Source: CALKJU01 sp035326425 | Lineage (GTDB): Bacteria; Pseudomonadota; Alphaproteobacteria; Geminicoccales; Geminicoccaceae | Reading direction: 5' to 3' | DNA: 64,000 nucleotides | Assembly (NCBI GenBank): GCA_035326425.1 | Contig: DAOLFG010000014.1 | Span: 1-64,000 of the forward strand | In this document: positions 16,481 through 24,351 of the stretch, in pieces | Layout of the letters: each line of letters starts with the position of its first letter | How positions within the stretch are numbered: the first letter of the stretch is position 1 | The notes under the pieces: model-generated | What the model was told of the DNA's origin: nothing | The model's database searches: none | Seen by the model: only the letters and a program-made list of their open reading frames with translations | Program-made: the position numbers and the translations under genes

Positions 16481-17254
16481 ATGACGACCCACAGGACCGG
16501 AACGCGCGACGAATGGCTGGCGGCCCGGATGGAGCTGCTCCAGGCCGAGAAGGACCTGACGCGGCGCAGCGACGCGCTGGCGCAGCGGCGGCAGGAGCTG
16601 CCGTGGGTCCGGGTGGACAAGACCTATCGGTTCGACACCGACGCGGGCGCGGCCTCGCTCGCGGAGCTGTTCGAGGGACGCTCGCAGCTTCTGGTCTATC
16701 ATTTCATGTTCGGGCCCGACTACACCGCCGGCTGCCCTTCCTGCTCGATGATCGCCGACGGCTTCAACGGCTTCGCTGTCCACCTGGCCAACCACGACGT
16801 GATGCTCTGGGCGGTCTCGCGCGCACCGCTGGCGAAGCTGCGGGCGTTCAAGCAGCGGATGGGCTGGACGTTTCCCTGGGCCTCGTCGGCGCCCGGCGAC
16901 TTCAGCCTCGACTTCAATGTCGCGTTCACCGAGGAGCAGCAGCGCCAGGGGACCATCGAATACAACTACCAGCGCGGCGGACACGCCATGGACGAGGCGC
17001 AGATCCCCGAAGCGGTGGTCCAGTTCGCCGCCGGTTGCGGCACCGACCCTATGACCTGGACGCGCGACCGGCCGGGCATGAGCGCCTTCGTCATCGAGGA
17101 TGGCACCGTCTATCACACCTATTCGACCTTTGCGCGCGGGCTGGACGGACTCTGGGGCTGCTACCAGTGGCTCGACCGGGCGCCCAAGGGCCGCAACGAG
17201 ACGGGCGTGTGGTGGCGGCGGCACGACGAGTACGGCCATGGCCGACCGGCCTGA
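16481..17254 (+). CDS. DUF899 family thioredoxin-fold protein
   Basis: The 257-residue product matches the DUF899 pattern: a basic N-terminal helix (RDEWLAARMELLQAEKDLTRR), ELPWVRVDKTYRF, then YHFMFGPDYTAGCPSCSMIADGFNG, with a CPSC motif in a thioredoxin-like context. Members are often called thioredoxin-like or dithiol-disulfide oxidoreductase proteins, but the activity is undefined. ATG 16481 has GGAG 8 nt upstream; an upstream GTG (16451) would add ten residues. Its stop overlaps the next small gene by 17 bp. Confidence 0.85.
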   Translation: MTTHRTGTRDEWLAARMELLQAEKDLTRRSDALAQRRQELPWVRVDKTYRFDTDAGAASLAELFEGRSQLLVYHFMFGPDYTAGCPSCSMIADGFNGFAVHLANHDVMLWAVSRAPLAKLRAFKQRMGWTFPWASSAPGDFSLDFNVAFTEEQQRQGTIEYNYQRGGHAMDEAQIPEAVVQFAAGCGTDPMTWTRDRPGMSAFVIEDGTVYHTYSTFARGLDGLWGCYQWLDRAPKGRNETGVWWRRHDEYGHGRPA

Positions 17255-17561
17255 CGGCCCGGGCGGGCGGAACGAGGGCGGCCGATCGGCCGCCCTCGGG
17301 ATCGCCGACGGCATCTGCCTCGCGGCCACACCGACCTTTGCGCTCATGGCGCTGGCGACCGCCGCCGGCGGCCCGCCGGACATGCTCTGCATGGGCATGC
17401 AGGACACATCGCCGCTGACCGGCATGGTCGCGATGTACCTGGCGATGAGCGTGTTTCATCTGCCGCCCTGGCTGCGGCTGCTGACGGGACGGCGACGCAC
17501 CCACTTCCCTTCCGAACGGGAAGCTGTGTTGCGAAATCGCATTCTTGATGGATCAGTCTAG
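17238..17561 (+). CDS. Small membrane protein of unknown function
   Basis: The 107-residue ORF starts inside the end of the DUF899 gene. It has hydrophobic stretches at about residues 20-45 (LGIADGICLAATPTFALMALATAA) and 60-80 (TGMVAMYLAMSVFHLPPWLRL), so it probably spans the membrane twice, and ends in a basic tail. Its 3' end runs over the putative promoter and operator of the TetR gene. I do not recognise a family. The coding potential is plausible but unproven. Confidence 0.5.
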   Translation: MADRPDGPGGRNEGGRSAALGIADGICLAATPTFALMALATAAGGPPDMLCMGMQDTSPLTGMVAMYLAMSVFHLPPWLRLLTGRRRTHFPSEREAVLRNRILDGSV

Positions 17562-17575
17562 AACAGGCTATGTTC
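17545..17575 (+). promoter_or_regulatory. Putative tetR promoter and operator
   Basis: TTGATG (17545-17550) and TATGTT (17569-17574) are spaced by 18 bp, placing the start of transcription close to the TetR ATG at 17581. TGATGGATCAGTC (17546-17558) recurs inverted before the hydrolase gene at 18194-18206 with one mismatch. An inverted repeat GAACA-5-TGTTC spans 17561-17575. These are candidate autoregulatory sites. Confidence 0.4.
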
Positions 17576-17580
17576 GGCGC

Positions 17581-18165
17581 ATGGCGAGACCCAAGGAATT
17601 CGACCGCGACGACGCGCTGGGCCGCGCCATCGAGGTGTTTTCCGACAGGGGCTACGAGGGAGCTTCGACGACGGCGCTGCTGGAAGCCATGGGGATCAGC
17701 CGGCAGAGCATGTACGACACCTTCGGCGACAAATGGCAGCTCTATCTGGAGTGCCTGCGGAGCTACACCGCCGACAGCATCGGCCAGCAGATGCGGGCGC
17801 TGAACGCGGCCTCCTCGCCGATGAAGGGCCTCGAGGCGCATCTGATGCGCACCGTGGACGAAGCCCTGGCGAGGCCGGTCGCCAAGTGCCTGGGCGTCAG
17901 CGCCGTGTCGGAGTTCGGCCGATCCGATCCCGAGGTGACGGCGATCACCGACGTGGCGTCGCGCACGCTGCTCGGCGCCGTCGAGCGGCGCGTCGCCGAG
18001 GCCAAGGCGGCCGGCGAGACCCCGGCCGACATCGACTGCCGGGAGGCGGCGAATTTCGTGCTGGCGACGCTCACCGGCATCAAGGTGGCGGCGCGCGCCG
18101 GCGGATCGGCAGAGAGCCTGCGTGGTGTCGCCAAGATGGCGCTGCGGAGCCTGCGCCGGCCGTAG
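17581..18165 (+). CDS. TetR/AcrR-family transcriptional regulator
   Basis: The 194-residue repressor has the TetR N-terminal DNA-binding domain (RPKEFDRDDALGRAIEVF, ASTTALLEAMGISRQSMYDTFGDKWQLY) and an all-helical ligand domain. ATG 17581 begins MARPKEF, the usual start. It lies 79 bp upstream of, and on the same strand as, a Tat-exported alpha/beta hydrolase. The shared motif upstream of both genes suggests it controls itself and that hydrolase. The ligand is unknown. Confidence 0.92.
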   Translation: MARPKEFDRDDALGRAIEVFSDRGYEGASTTALLEAMGISRQSMYDTFGDKWQLYLECLRSYTADSIGQQMRALNAASSPMKGLEAHLMRTVDEALARPVAKCLGVSAVSEFGRSDPEVTAITDVASRTLLGAVERRVAEAKAAGETPADIDCREAANFVLATLTGIKVAARAGGSAESLRGVAKMALRSLRRP

Positions 18166-18189
18166 CGCGCCGTTTTTCGCACTGTTTTG

Positions 18190-18206
18190 GACTGACCGAT
18201 CCATCA
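18190..18206 (-). promoter_or_regulatory. Putative TetR-binding motif before the hydrolase gene
   Basis: On the minus strand, 18194-18206 reads TGATGGATCGGTC, a 12-of-13 match to TGATGGATCAGTC at 17546-17558 ahead of tetR. It lies about 40 bp before the hydrolase ATG, between the two genes. Confidence 0.4.
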
Positions 18207-18244
18207 CAAGCGACCCGATCAACGATCACAGAGGAGAATCGACC

Positions 18245-19288
18245 ATGCCTGCAACCCACCGTTCCGAGGCCGTCCGGCTATCCCGCCGGCATCTCCTCGG
18301 CGCCGGAGCCACGGCTATCGCCTTGGCGGAGCTCGGGACGACCGGCACCGCCGGGGCGCAGACATCGAACGAGGCCGCCGGAACACCAAAGACCTTCCGT
18401 TCGCTTAAGCAGATCGACGCCGGCACGCTGAACGTCGGCTATGCCGAGGACGGACCGGCCGACGGGCCGGCGGTCATCCTGCTGCACGGATGGCCCTACG
18501 ACATCCACAGCTATGTCGACGTCGCACCGATCCTGGCCGCGGCCGGATACCGGGTCATCGTCCCCTATCTGCGCGGCTACGGCACGACGCGGTTTCTCTC
18601 CGGCGAGACCCCGCGCAACGGCCAGCAGTCGGTCTTCGCGCTCGACATCATCGCCCTGATGGACGCCCTGGGCATCGCCACAGCGACGGTCGCCGGCTAC
18701 GACTGGGGAGCGCGGACCGCCGACATCCTGGCGGCGGTCTGGCCGGAACGCTGCAAGGCCCTGGTGTCGGTCAGCGGCTACCTGATCGGCAGCCAGCAGG
18801 CCAACAGGATGCCGCTGCCGCCCAGGGCCGAGCTCGAATGGTGGTACCAGTTCTACTTCGCCACCGACCGCGGCCTGGCCGGCTACGACAAGTATCGGCG
18901 GGACTTCGCCCGGCTGATCTGGCAGCTCGCCTCGCCGCAATGGAAGTTCGACGACGCCACCTTCGAGCGCAGCGCGGCGGCGTTCGACAACCCGGACCAT
19001 GTCGGGATCGTCATCCACAATTATCGCTGGCGGCTGGGCCTCGCCGACGGCGAGCCGGCCCATGACGAGCTGGAAAGACGCCTGGCCGAGGGTCCCGTCA
19101 TCGCGGTGCCGGCGATCACGCTCGAGGGCGACGCCAACGGCGCACCACACCCCGACGCCAGCAGCTATGCGCGGAAATTCTCCGGCAGGTACGAGCATCG
19201 CGTCATCGCCGGCGGCATCGGCCACAACCTGCCGCAGGAGGCGCCGCAGGCCTTCGCCGAGGCGGTGATCGCGGTGGCGAAGCTGTAG
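18245..19288 (+). CDS. Tat-exported alpha/beta hydrolase, epoxide hydrolase-like
   Basis: The 347-residue protein starts with a twin-arginine signal (LSRRHLLGAGATAIALAELG) and a cleavage-like TAGAQ near residue 40, so it is probably exported folded. The hydrolase core has the HGWP oxyanion motif, the nucleophile elbow AGYDWGARTA with Asp as nucleophile, and a late histidine in IGHNLPQE. Asp nucleophile plus HGWP is typical of epoxide hydrolases and related dehalogenases; the substrate is unknown. A strong ribosome site (GAGGAGAATCGACC) precedes ATG 18245. A TetR gene lies directly upstream. Confidence 0.88.
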   Translation: MPATHRSEAVRLSRRHLLGAGATAIALAELGTTGTAGAQTSNEAAGTPKTFRSLKQIDAGTLNVGYAEDGPADGPAVILLHGWPYDIHSYVDVAPILAAAGYRVIVPYLRGYGTTRFLSGETPRNGQQSVFALDIIALMDALGIATATVAGYDWGARTADILAAVWPERCKALVSVSGYLIGSQQANRMPLPPRAELEWWYQFYFATDRGLAGYDKYRRDFARLIWQLASPQWKFDDATFERSAAAFDNPDHVGIVIHNYRWRLGLADGEPAHDELERRLAEGPVIAVPAITLEGDANGAPHPDASSYARKFSGRYEHRVIAGGIGHNLPQEAPQAFAEAVIAVAKL

Positions 19289-19326
19289 CGAGGCCTCCTT
19301 GCCGGTTTTGCCATCGCCGTCCAGTT

Positions 19327-19372
19327 ATATTTCCTAGGAAATATTGACTAACTGAGTGTATGCGGATACAGT
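19327..19372 (+). promoter_or_regulatory. Sigma70-type promoter abutted by an 18-bp palindrome
   Basis: A perfect palindrome ATATTTCCTAGGAAATAT occupies 19327-19344. It runs directly into a -35 box TTGACT (19344-19349), followed by 17 bp and a -10 box TACAGT (19367-19372). The stretch is AT-rich in a very GC-rich region. A dimeric regulator bound to the palindrome would cover the -35 box, so this looks like a regulated promoter for the GH19 gene starting about 110 bp downstream. Confidence 0.6.
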
Positions 19373-19480
19373 TCTCCGATGGCGCTCCGGCTGCCGGGTG
19401 CTCGCCGTGACAACCGTCACTGCGCACCCGGCTGCGCCGGAACAGCATGCGGTCGACGTCTCACCCATCGGAGAACGACA

Positions 19481-20371
19481 ATGCGCCTCGCCAAGGCTCT
19501 GCTGCGCGCGCTGTTTCCCCGGGCGGCGGAACCGCATCTGGCCGCCTTTGCCACCCAGTCGGATGGCCTGCTGGTCAGGTTCGGCATCGACGCCACGCCG
19601 ACGCGGCTGCACTTCTTCCTGGCCCAGCTCGGCCACGAGTCCGGCGGCCTCACGGTGACCGCCGAGAACATGAGCTACAGCGCCCAGCGCATGACCGAGG
19701 TCTGGCCCGGCCGATTTCCCAGCCTGGCGTCGGCTAGGCCGTTCGAGCGCAATCCCGAGCGGCTGGCCAACCATGTCTACGCCAACCGGATGGGCAACGG
19801 CCCCGAGGGCTCTGGCGACGGCTTCCGCTACCGGGGCCGCGGCTACATCCAGATCACCGGCCGCGACGGCTATGCCGAGGTCGGCCGCGAGGCCGCGCTC
19901 GACCTGGTGCGCCAGCCCGACCTCGCCTTCGCCCCGGAGCACGCGCTGCTCGTCGCCTGCGGCTTCTGGCGCTGGAAGGGCCTCAACGAGCTGTGCGACA
20001 CCGGCGATTTCGAGAAGGTGACGCGCCGCATCAACGGCGGCACCACCGGCATGGCCGACCGGCGGGCCTGGCTCGACAAGGTGCGGCGCACCCTGATGGC
20101 GGTGCCGGCGGCGGAAGAGCAGCCGCCGGCCGCCGAGGTCATCGCGGTGCAGCGGGCGCTGCAGGCCCGGCGCTTCACCGAGGTCGGCGCCGCCGACGGC
20201 ATCGTCGGGCCGCGCACCATCGCCGCCATCACGCGGTTCAGGCAGCAGAACGGCCTGCCGGCGGGGATGATCGACGGCGAGCTGAAGCGGGCGCTCGGGA
20301 TCGAGCCGGCCGTCTCAGGCCCGCTCCATCACCCCGCTGACGAAGTCGTAGGCGGCCTCGCGCACATGTAG
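19481..20371 (+). CDS. GH19 family lysozyme/chitinase with C-terminal peptidoglycan-binding domain
   Basis: The 296-residue protein has a GH19 catalytic domain (about 25-210) with likely catalytic glutamates E53 (GHESGG) and E62 (TAENMSYSAQRM), and the YRGRGYIQITGRDGY segment of phage-type GH19 endolysins. Residues about 220-280 form a PG_binding_1 domain (VIAVQRALQAR...DGIVGPRTIAAITRFRQQNGL). No signal peptide is apparent, as in many endolysins. ATG 19481 follows GGAGAACGACA. The 3' end overlaps the convergent thpR by 57 bp. No holin or other phage gene is nearby. Confidence 0.85.
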   Translation: MRLAKALLRALFPRAAEPHLAAFATQSDGLLVRFGIDATPTRLHFFLAQLGHESGGLTVTAENMSYSAQRMTEVWPGRFPSLASARPFERNPERLANHVYANRMGNGPEGSGDGFRYRGRGYIQITGRDGYAEVGREAALDLVRQPDLAFAPEHALLVACGFWRWKGLNELCDTGDFEKVTRRINGGTTGMADRRAWLDKVRRTLMAVPAAEEQPPAAEVIAVQRALQARRFTEVGAADGIVGPRTIAAITRFRQQNGLPAGMIDGELKRALGIEPAVSGPLHHPADEVVGGLAHM

Positions 20372-20875
20372 CGCCCCCTCGGGGCGCAGGATGCTCGAAT
20401 AGAGCGAGAAGCCGCTCACCATGAACGGCTCGCTGCGGAACAGCGCCCGGCCGGCGATGAACGAGGCCAGGCGCTGCTGCGGCGGCGGCTCGCGGAAGCG
20501 GCCCAGCGTGACGTGCGGCTGGAACTTGCGCCGCTCGGGCGGCACGCCGGCCTCGTCGGCGGCGCGGTCGACCCGGCGGCGCAGCTGCGTCAGCCCGCCA
20601 TCCTCCTCGACGCCGACCCACAGGGTCTGCGGCGCGCCGCGCGGCGGGAAGATGCCGAGCCCCTTCAGTCGGAGCTCGAACGGCCGCAGCGACAGCTCGC
20701 TCAGCGCCTGGCCCAGCTCGTAGAACACCGGCGGCTCGACCTCGCCGATGAAGCGCACCGTCAGATGCAGCTGCTCGGGCTCGACCCAGCGGATCGCCGG
20801 CAGGCCGATGCACAGGCGCTCGACCTGCTCCGTGACCTCGTCGGGCAGGTCGACGGCGACGAACAGGCGTGGCAT
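20315..20875 (-). CDS. thpR: RNA 2',3'-cyclic phosphodiesterase
   Basis: The 186-residue ThpR/LigT-type 2H enzyme has both HxTx motifs: HLTVRFIGEV near residue 38 and HVTLGRF near 122. It hydrolyses 2',3'-cyclic phosphates on RNA to 2'-phosphates. ATG 20875 gives the conserved start MPRLFVAVDLPDEV; the frame is open 20 codons further but without family similarity. The gene converges on the GH19 gene with 57 bp of overlap. Confidence 0.92.
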   Translation of the reverse strand: MPRLFVAVDLPDEVTEQVERLCIGLPAIRWVEPEQLHLTVRFIGEVEPPVFYELGQALSELSLRPFELRLKGLGIFPPRGAPQTLWVGVEEDGGLTQLRRRVDRAADEAGVPPERRKFQPHVTLGRFREPPPQQRLASFIAGRALFRSEPFMVSGFSLYSSILRPEGALHVREAAYDFVSGVMERA

Positions 20876-21012
20876 GGCATCATCCCGGCAACGACGATCG
20901 ACCGGACCATACAAGCCGGGCGCCAGCCTTGCCAAACGGCTTGCGCTCCGATACCGAGCAGCGCCGGCATCCGGGCCCCACCTCCGAACGAGAATCCGCT
21001 GAAGGACGGCCG

Positions 21013-21672
21013 TTGAAGTCCGACGAATTCATCCGTGAGGTCGACGAGGATCTGCAGCGCGACAAGCTGCGGGCGCTGTGGACGCGCTATGGCGGCCTCG
21101 TCATCGCCGCCGCCATGCTGATCGTGGGAGCGGTGGCCGCCTACGAGGGCTGGAAGGCCTGGGAGCGATCGAGCCGCCACGACGAGGCCGCCCGCTTCGC
21201 CGCCGCCGAGGCCGAGCTGCAGGCCCGGCGATGGCAGCCGGCCGCCGCGGCGTTCGAGCAGTTCGCCGCCGACGCGTCCCCCGGCTATGCCGCGCTCGCC
21301 AGGCTGCGCGCGGCCGCCGCCCTCGGGCAGGAGAGCGATCCGGCGGCCGCCGCCACCGCCCTCGACGCGCTGGCCGCCGACAGCGCCGCCGACCCGCTGC
21401 TGCGCGACCTCGCGGCCCTGCTCAGCGTCTCGGCCCAGCTCGACACCGGCGATCCGCAGAGCCTGCGCGGCCGCCTGCTGCCCCTGGCCGAGACCGGCAA
21501 GCCCTGGCGCGCCACCGCCCGCGAGCTGCTGGCGGTGCTGGCGATCCGCACCGGCGACATCGCCCAGGCCCGTACCACGCTGGACGAGCTCGCCAAGGAT
21601 GGCGGCCTTCCGGACGGCCAGCAGCAGCGGATCGAGGCGTTGCGCCAAAGCCTGGGGACACCCGGATCGTGA
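21013..21672 (+). CDS. Membrane-anchored TPR protein, YfgM-like
   Basis: The 219-residue protein has a short cytoplasmic N-terminus (SDEFIREVDEDLQRDKLRALW), one membrane anchor at about 28-46, and helical TPR-like repeats in the periplasm. It belongs to the tetratricopeptide group encoded before bamB and der, like YfgM, which associates with the Sec translocon and periplasmic chaperones. A TTG start (21013) preceded by AAGGA was chosen since no ATG fits the family start. Its stop overlaps the bamB GTG start (GTGA). Confidence 0.85.
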   Translation: MKSDEFIREVDEDLQRDKLRALWTRYGGLVIAAAMLIVGAVAAYEGWKAWERSSRHDEAARFAAAEAELQARRWQPAAAAFEQFAADASPGYAALARLRAAAALGQESDPAAAATALDALAADSAADPLLRDLAALLSVSAQLDTGDPQSLRGRLLPLAETGKPWRATARELLAVLAIRTGDIAQARTTLDELAKDGGLPDGQQQRIEALRQSLGTPGS

Positions 21673-22988
21673 GCATGCGGTTTCGGACATTGCGGCTCGC
21701 CGTGGCGGCGGCGGTCGCGCTCGGCGGCTGCAGCGTCTTCGAGGAGAGCGAGGGACCGAAGCTGCCCGGCGAGCGGGTGCCGGTCATGCTGCTTGACGGG
21801 GGCCCGCGCGCCGACGACCGGCTGGCCGGTCTCTCGGTCGTCCTGCCGCCGCCGGAGCCCAACGCCGACTGGCCGCAATCGGGCGGCGTGCCATCGCATG
21901 CGCCGGGCCATCTCGCTGTCGCCGACACCATCGAGCGCGCCTGGTCGGCCGATATCGGCACCGGCTCCTCGGGCCGCGAGCGGCTGCTGGCCTCGCCCGT
22001 CGTCGCCGACGGGCGGGTCTACACCATCGACAGCGAGGGCGAGATCCGGGCCTTCGCCACCACCGACGGCAGCAGGCTCTGGAGCGCATCGCCCGAAGAT
22101 CTCGAGCCGGTCGACCGGCTGGGCGGCGGCGGCATCGCCTGGGTCGACGGCCATCTGGTGGCGGCGTTCGCGCATGGCGACGTCGTGGCACTCGACGCCG
22201 CCACGGGGACCGAGGTCTGGCGGCAGCGGCTGCGGGCACCGGTGCGCACCAACCCGTCGGCGGCCGACGGCAAGGTGTTCATCGTCAGCGCCGACAACCA
22301 GATGTTCGCGCTCTCGGCCGCCACCGGCGAGATCCTGTGGCGGCACGCCGGCACCTTCGAGCAGGCGGCACTGCTGGGCGGTGCCGCTCCCGCCATCGAC
22401 GGCGGCACGGTGGTCGTGGCCTATTCCTCGGGCGAGGTCTTCGCGCTCAACGTCAATGACGGCCGGCCGCTGTGGAGCGACGCGCTGCTGCGGCCGCGCC
22501 GCACCCTGGCGATCGGCTCGATCACCGACATCGTGGGCGACCCGGTGATCGACCGCGACCGGGTGATCGTCGCCGGCAATGGCGGCGAGATGGCGGCCTT
22601 CGACGCCACGCGCGGCACCCGCGCCTGGGACGTCCAGCTGACCTCGCGCGAGACGCCGTGGGTGGCGGGCGACTTCATCTTCGTGCTGACCGACCGCAAC
22701 GAGGTGGTCTGCATGCTGCGCCAGGGCGGCCACATCCGCTGGGTGAGCCCGCTGGTGCGCGCCGGCGAGCCCGGCGCCGACGAGCCGCAGCGCTGGGCCG
22801 GCCCGGTGCTGGCCGGCGACCGGCTCGTGCTGGCGGGCAGCACCGGCGAGGTCGCCAGCATGTCGCCCTACACCGGCGAATTGCTCGGCCGCACCGGCCT
22901 CGGCGATTCCGTGACGCTGCCCCCCATCGTCGCCGGCGGCACGGTCTATTTCCTCACGGACGACGGCGACCTGCTGGCCTACCGTTAG
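21669..22988 (+). CDS. bamB: Outer membrane assembly lipoprotein BamB
   Basis: BamB is an eight-bladed beta-propeller lipoprotein of the BAM complex that inserts outer membrane proteins. The N-terminus is a lipoprotein signal with lipobox LGGC. The rest consists of PQQ-type propeller repeats (VYTIDSEGEIRAFATTDGSRLWSA, VVALDAATGTEVWRQRL patterns). The 439-residue length is typical for alphaproteobacteria. GTG 21669 overlaps the upstream stop; ATG 21675 is an alternative. The order yfgM-like, bamB, der matches the enterobacterial yfgM-bamB-der cluster. Confidence 0.93.
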   Translation: MSMRFRTLRLAVAAAVALGGCSVFEESEGPKLPGERVPVMLLDGGPRADDRLAGLSVVLPPPEPNADWPQSGGVPSHAPGHLAVADTIERAWSADIGTGSSGRERLLASPVVADGRVYTIDSEGEIRAFATTDGSRLWSASPEDLEPVDRLGGGGIAWVDGHLVAAFAHGDVVALDAATGTEVWRQRLRAPVRTNPSAADGKVFIVSADNQMFALSAATGEILWRHAGTFEQAALLGGAAPAIDGGTVVVAYSSGEVFALNVNDGRPLWSDALLRPRRTLAIGSITDIVGDPVIDRDRVIVAGNGGEMAAFDATRGTRAWDVQLTSRETPWVAGDFIFVLTDRNEVVCMLRQGGHIRWVSPLVRAGEPGADEPQRWAGPVLAGDRLVLAGSTGEVASMSPYTGELLGRTGLGDSVTLPPIVAGGTVYFLTDDGDLLAYR

Positions 22989-23013
22989 GCCGGCCAGCGC
23001 CCCGGGGCCGCCC

Positions 23014-24351
23014 ATGACCGTCACCGTCGCGATCCTCGGCCGGCCCAATGTCGGCAAGTCGACGCTGTTCAACCGGCTGGTCGGCGCCCGTCGGGCGCTG
23101 GTCGACGACGAGCCCGGCGTCACACGCGACCGCATCGAGGGCGAGGGCCGGCTGGGCGAGCTGACCTTCAGGGTAGTCGATACCGCCGGCATCGAGGACG
23201 GCGGCGCGCTGCAGGACCGGCTGCGCCGGCTGACGCTGGCGGCCCTGGCCGAGGCCGATCTCGGCCTGCTGGTGGTCGATGCCCGCACCGGCATCACGCC
23301 CGCCGACAGCGAGGTCGCGGGCCTGCTGCGCCGCGAGGGCAAGCCGATCCTGGTGCTGGCCAACAAGTGCGAGAGCGAGCGGACCGTCAACCAGGCCGAG
23401 GAGGCCTGGACGCTGGGCCTGGGAGCGCCCCTGGCGATCTCGGCCGAGCACGGCAACGGCATGCCCGACCTGCTGGCGGCGCTCCGGCCCTATGTGCAGG
23501 CGGCCGACGAATCCGAAGGCGCCGGCGCCGAGGCTGAGCAGCCGATCCGGGTCACGATCGTCGGCCGGCCGAACGTCGGCAAGTCGACGCTGGTCAACAG
23601 GCTGCTCGGCGTCGAGCGGATGCTGACCGGCCCGGAGCCGGGCCTGACCCGCGACGCGGTGACGGCCGGGATCGCCTGGAAGGGCCGGCGGATCGAGCTG
23701 ATCGACACGGCCGGCCTGCGCAGGAAGGCGCGGGTCGAGGCCGGCATCGAGCGCATGTCGACCGCCTCGACGCTGCGGGCGGTGCGGATGGCGCATGTCG
23801 TCGTGTTGCTGATCGACGCCGCAGCACCGCTGGAGCAGCAGGATCTCGCCATCCTGCGGCAGGCGGTCGACGAGGGCCGCGCCATTGTCATCGGAGTCAA
23901 CAAGTGGGACCTCGTCGAGGACCGCAGGGCGACCCTGGAGGAGCTGCGGCAGCGCATCGAGGCCAAGCTCTGGCAGCTCAAGGGCATCGCCTGCGTCACG
24001 CTGTCGGCGCTGACCGGCCGCCAGGTCGACCGGCTGCTGCCGGCGGTGATCGAGGCGCACGACCGCTGGGCCAAGCGCATCCCGACGGCGGCGCTGAACC
24101 GCTGGCTGGCGGCCGCCATCGAGCGCAACCCGCCGCCGATGGTGCAGGGCCGCCGCCTGAAGATCCGCTATGCCACCCAGGCCCGCACCCGCCCGCCGAC
24201 CTTCGCGCTGTTCGCCAACAAGCCGGGCGAGCGGATGCCGGACAGCTATCTGCGCTATCTCGACGCCGGCCTGCGCAAGGAGTTCGGGCTCGAGGGCGTG
24301 CCGCTGCGCTTCTTCGTCCGCCACGGCGACAACCCGTTCGATCAGGGCTGA
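23014..24351 (+). CDS. der: GTPase Der (EngA), ribosome assembly factor
   Basis: The 445-residue protein has two tandem G domains, each with a P-loop GRPNVGKST (near residues 9 and 187) and DTAG switch motifs, with base-recognition motifs NKCE and NKWD, and a C-terminal KH-like domain. Der is needed for 50S subunit maturation. It is the third gene of the yfgM-like, bamB, der operon, 25 bp after bamB. Its end overlaps the convergent SDR gene by 10 bp. Confidence 0.98.
   Translation: MTVTVAILGRPNVGKSTLFNRLVGARRALVDDEPGVTRDRIEGEGRLGELTFRVVDTAGIEDGGALQDRLRRLTLAALAEADLGLLVVDARTGITPADSEVAGLLRREGKPILVLANKCESERTVNQAEEAWTLGLGAPLAISAEHGNGMPDLLAALRPYVQAADESEGAGAEAEQPIRVTIVGRPNVGKSTLVNRLLGVERMLTGPEPGLTRDAVTAGIAWKGRRIELIDTAGLRRKARVEAGIERMSTASTLRAVRMAHVVVLLIDAAAPLEQQDLAILRQAVDEGRAIVIGVNKWDLVEDRRATLEELRQRIEAKLWQLKGIACVTLSALTGRQVDRLLPAVIEAHDRWAKRIPTAALNRWLAAAIERNPPPMVQGRRLKIRYATQARTRPPTFALFANKPGERMPDSYLRYLDAGLRKEFGLEGVPLRFFVRHGDNPFDQG

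Noticed and set aside
19300..20400. Prophage remnant around the GH19 gene
   Set aside because: No integrase, terminase, capsid, tail or holin gene is present, and both flanks are ordinary chromosomal genes.
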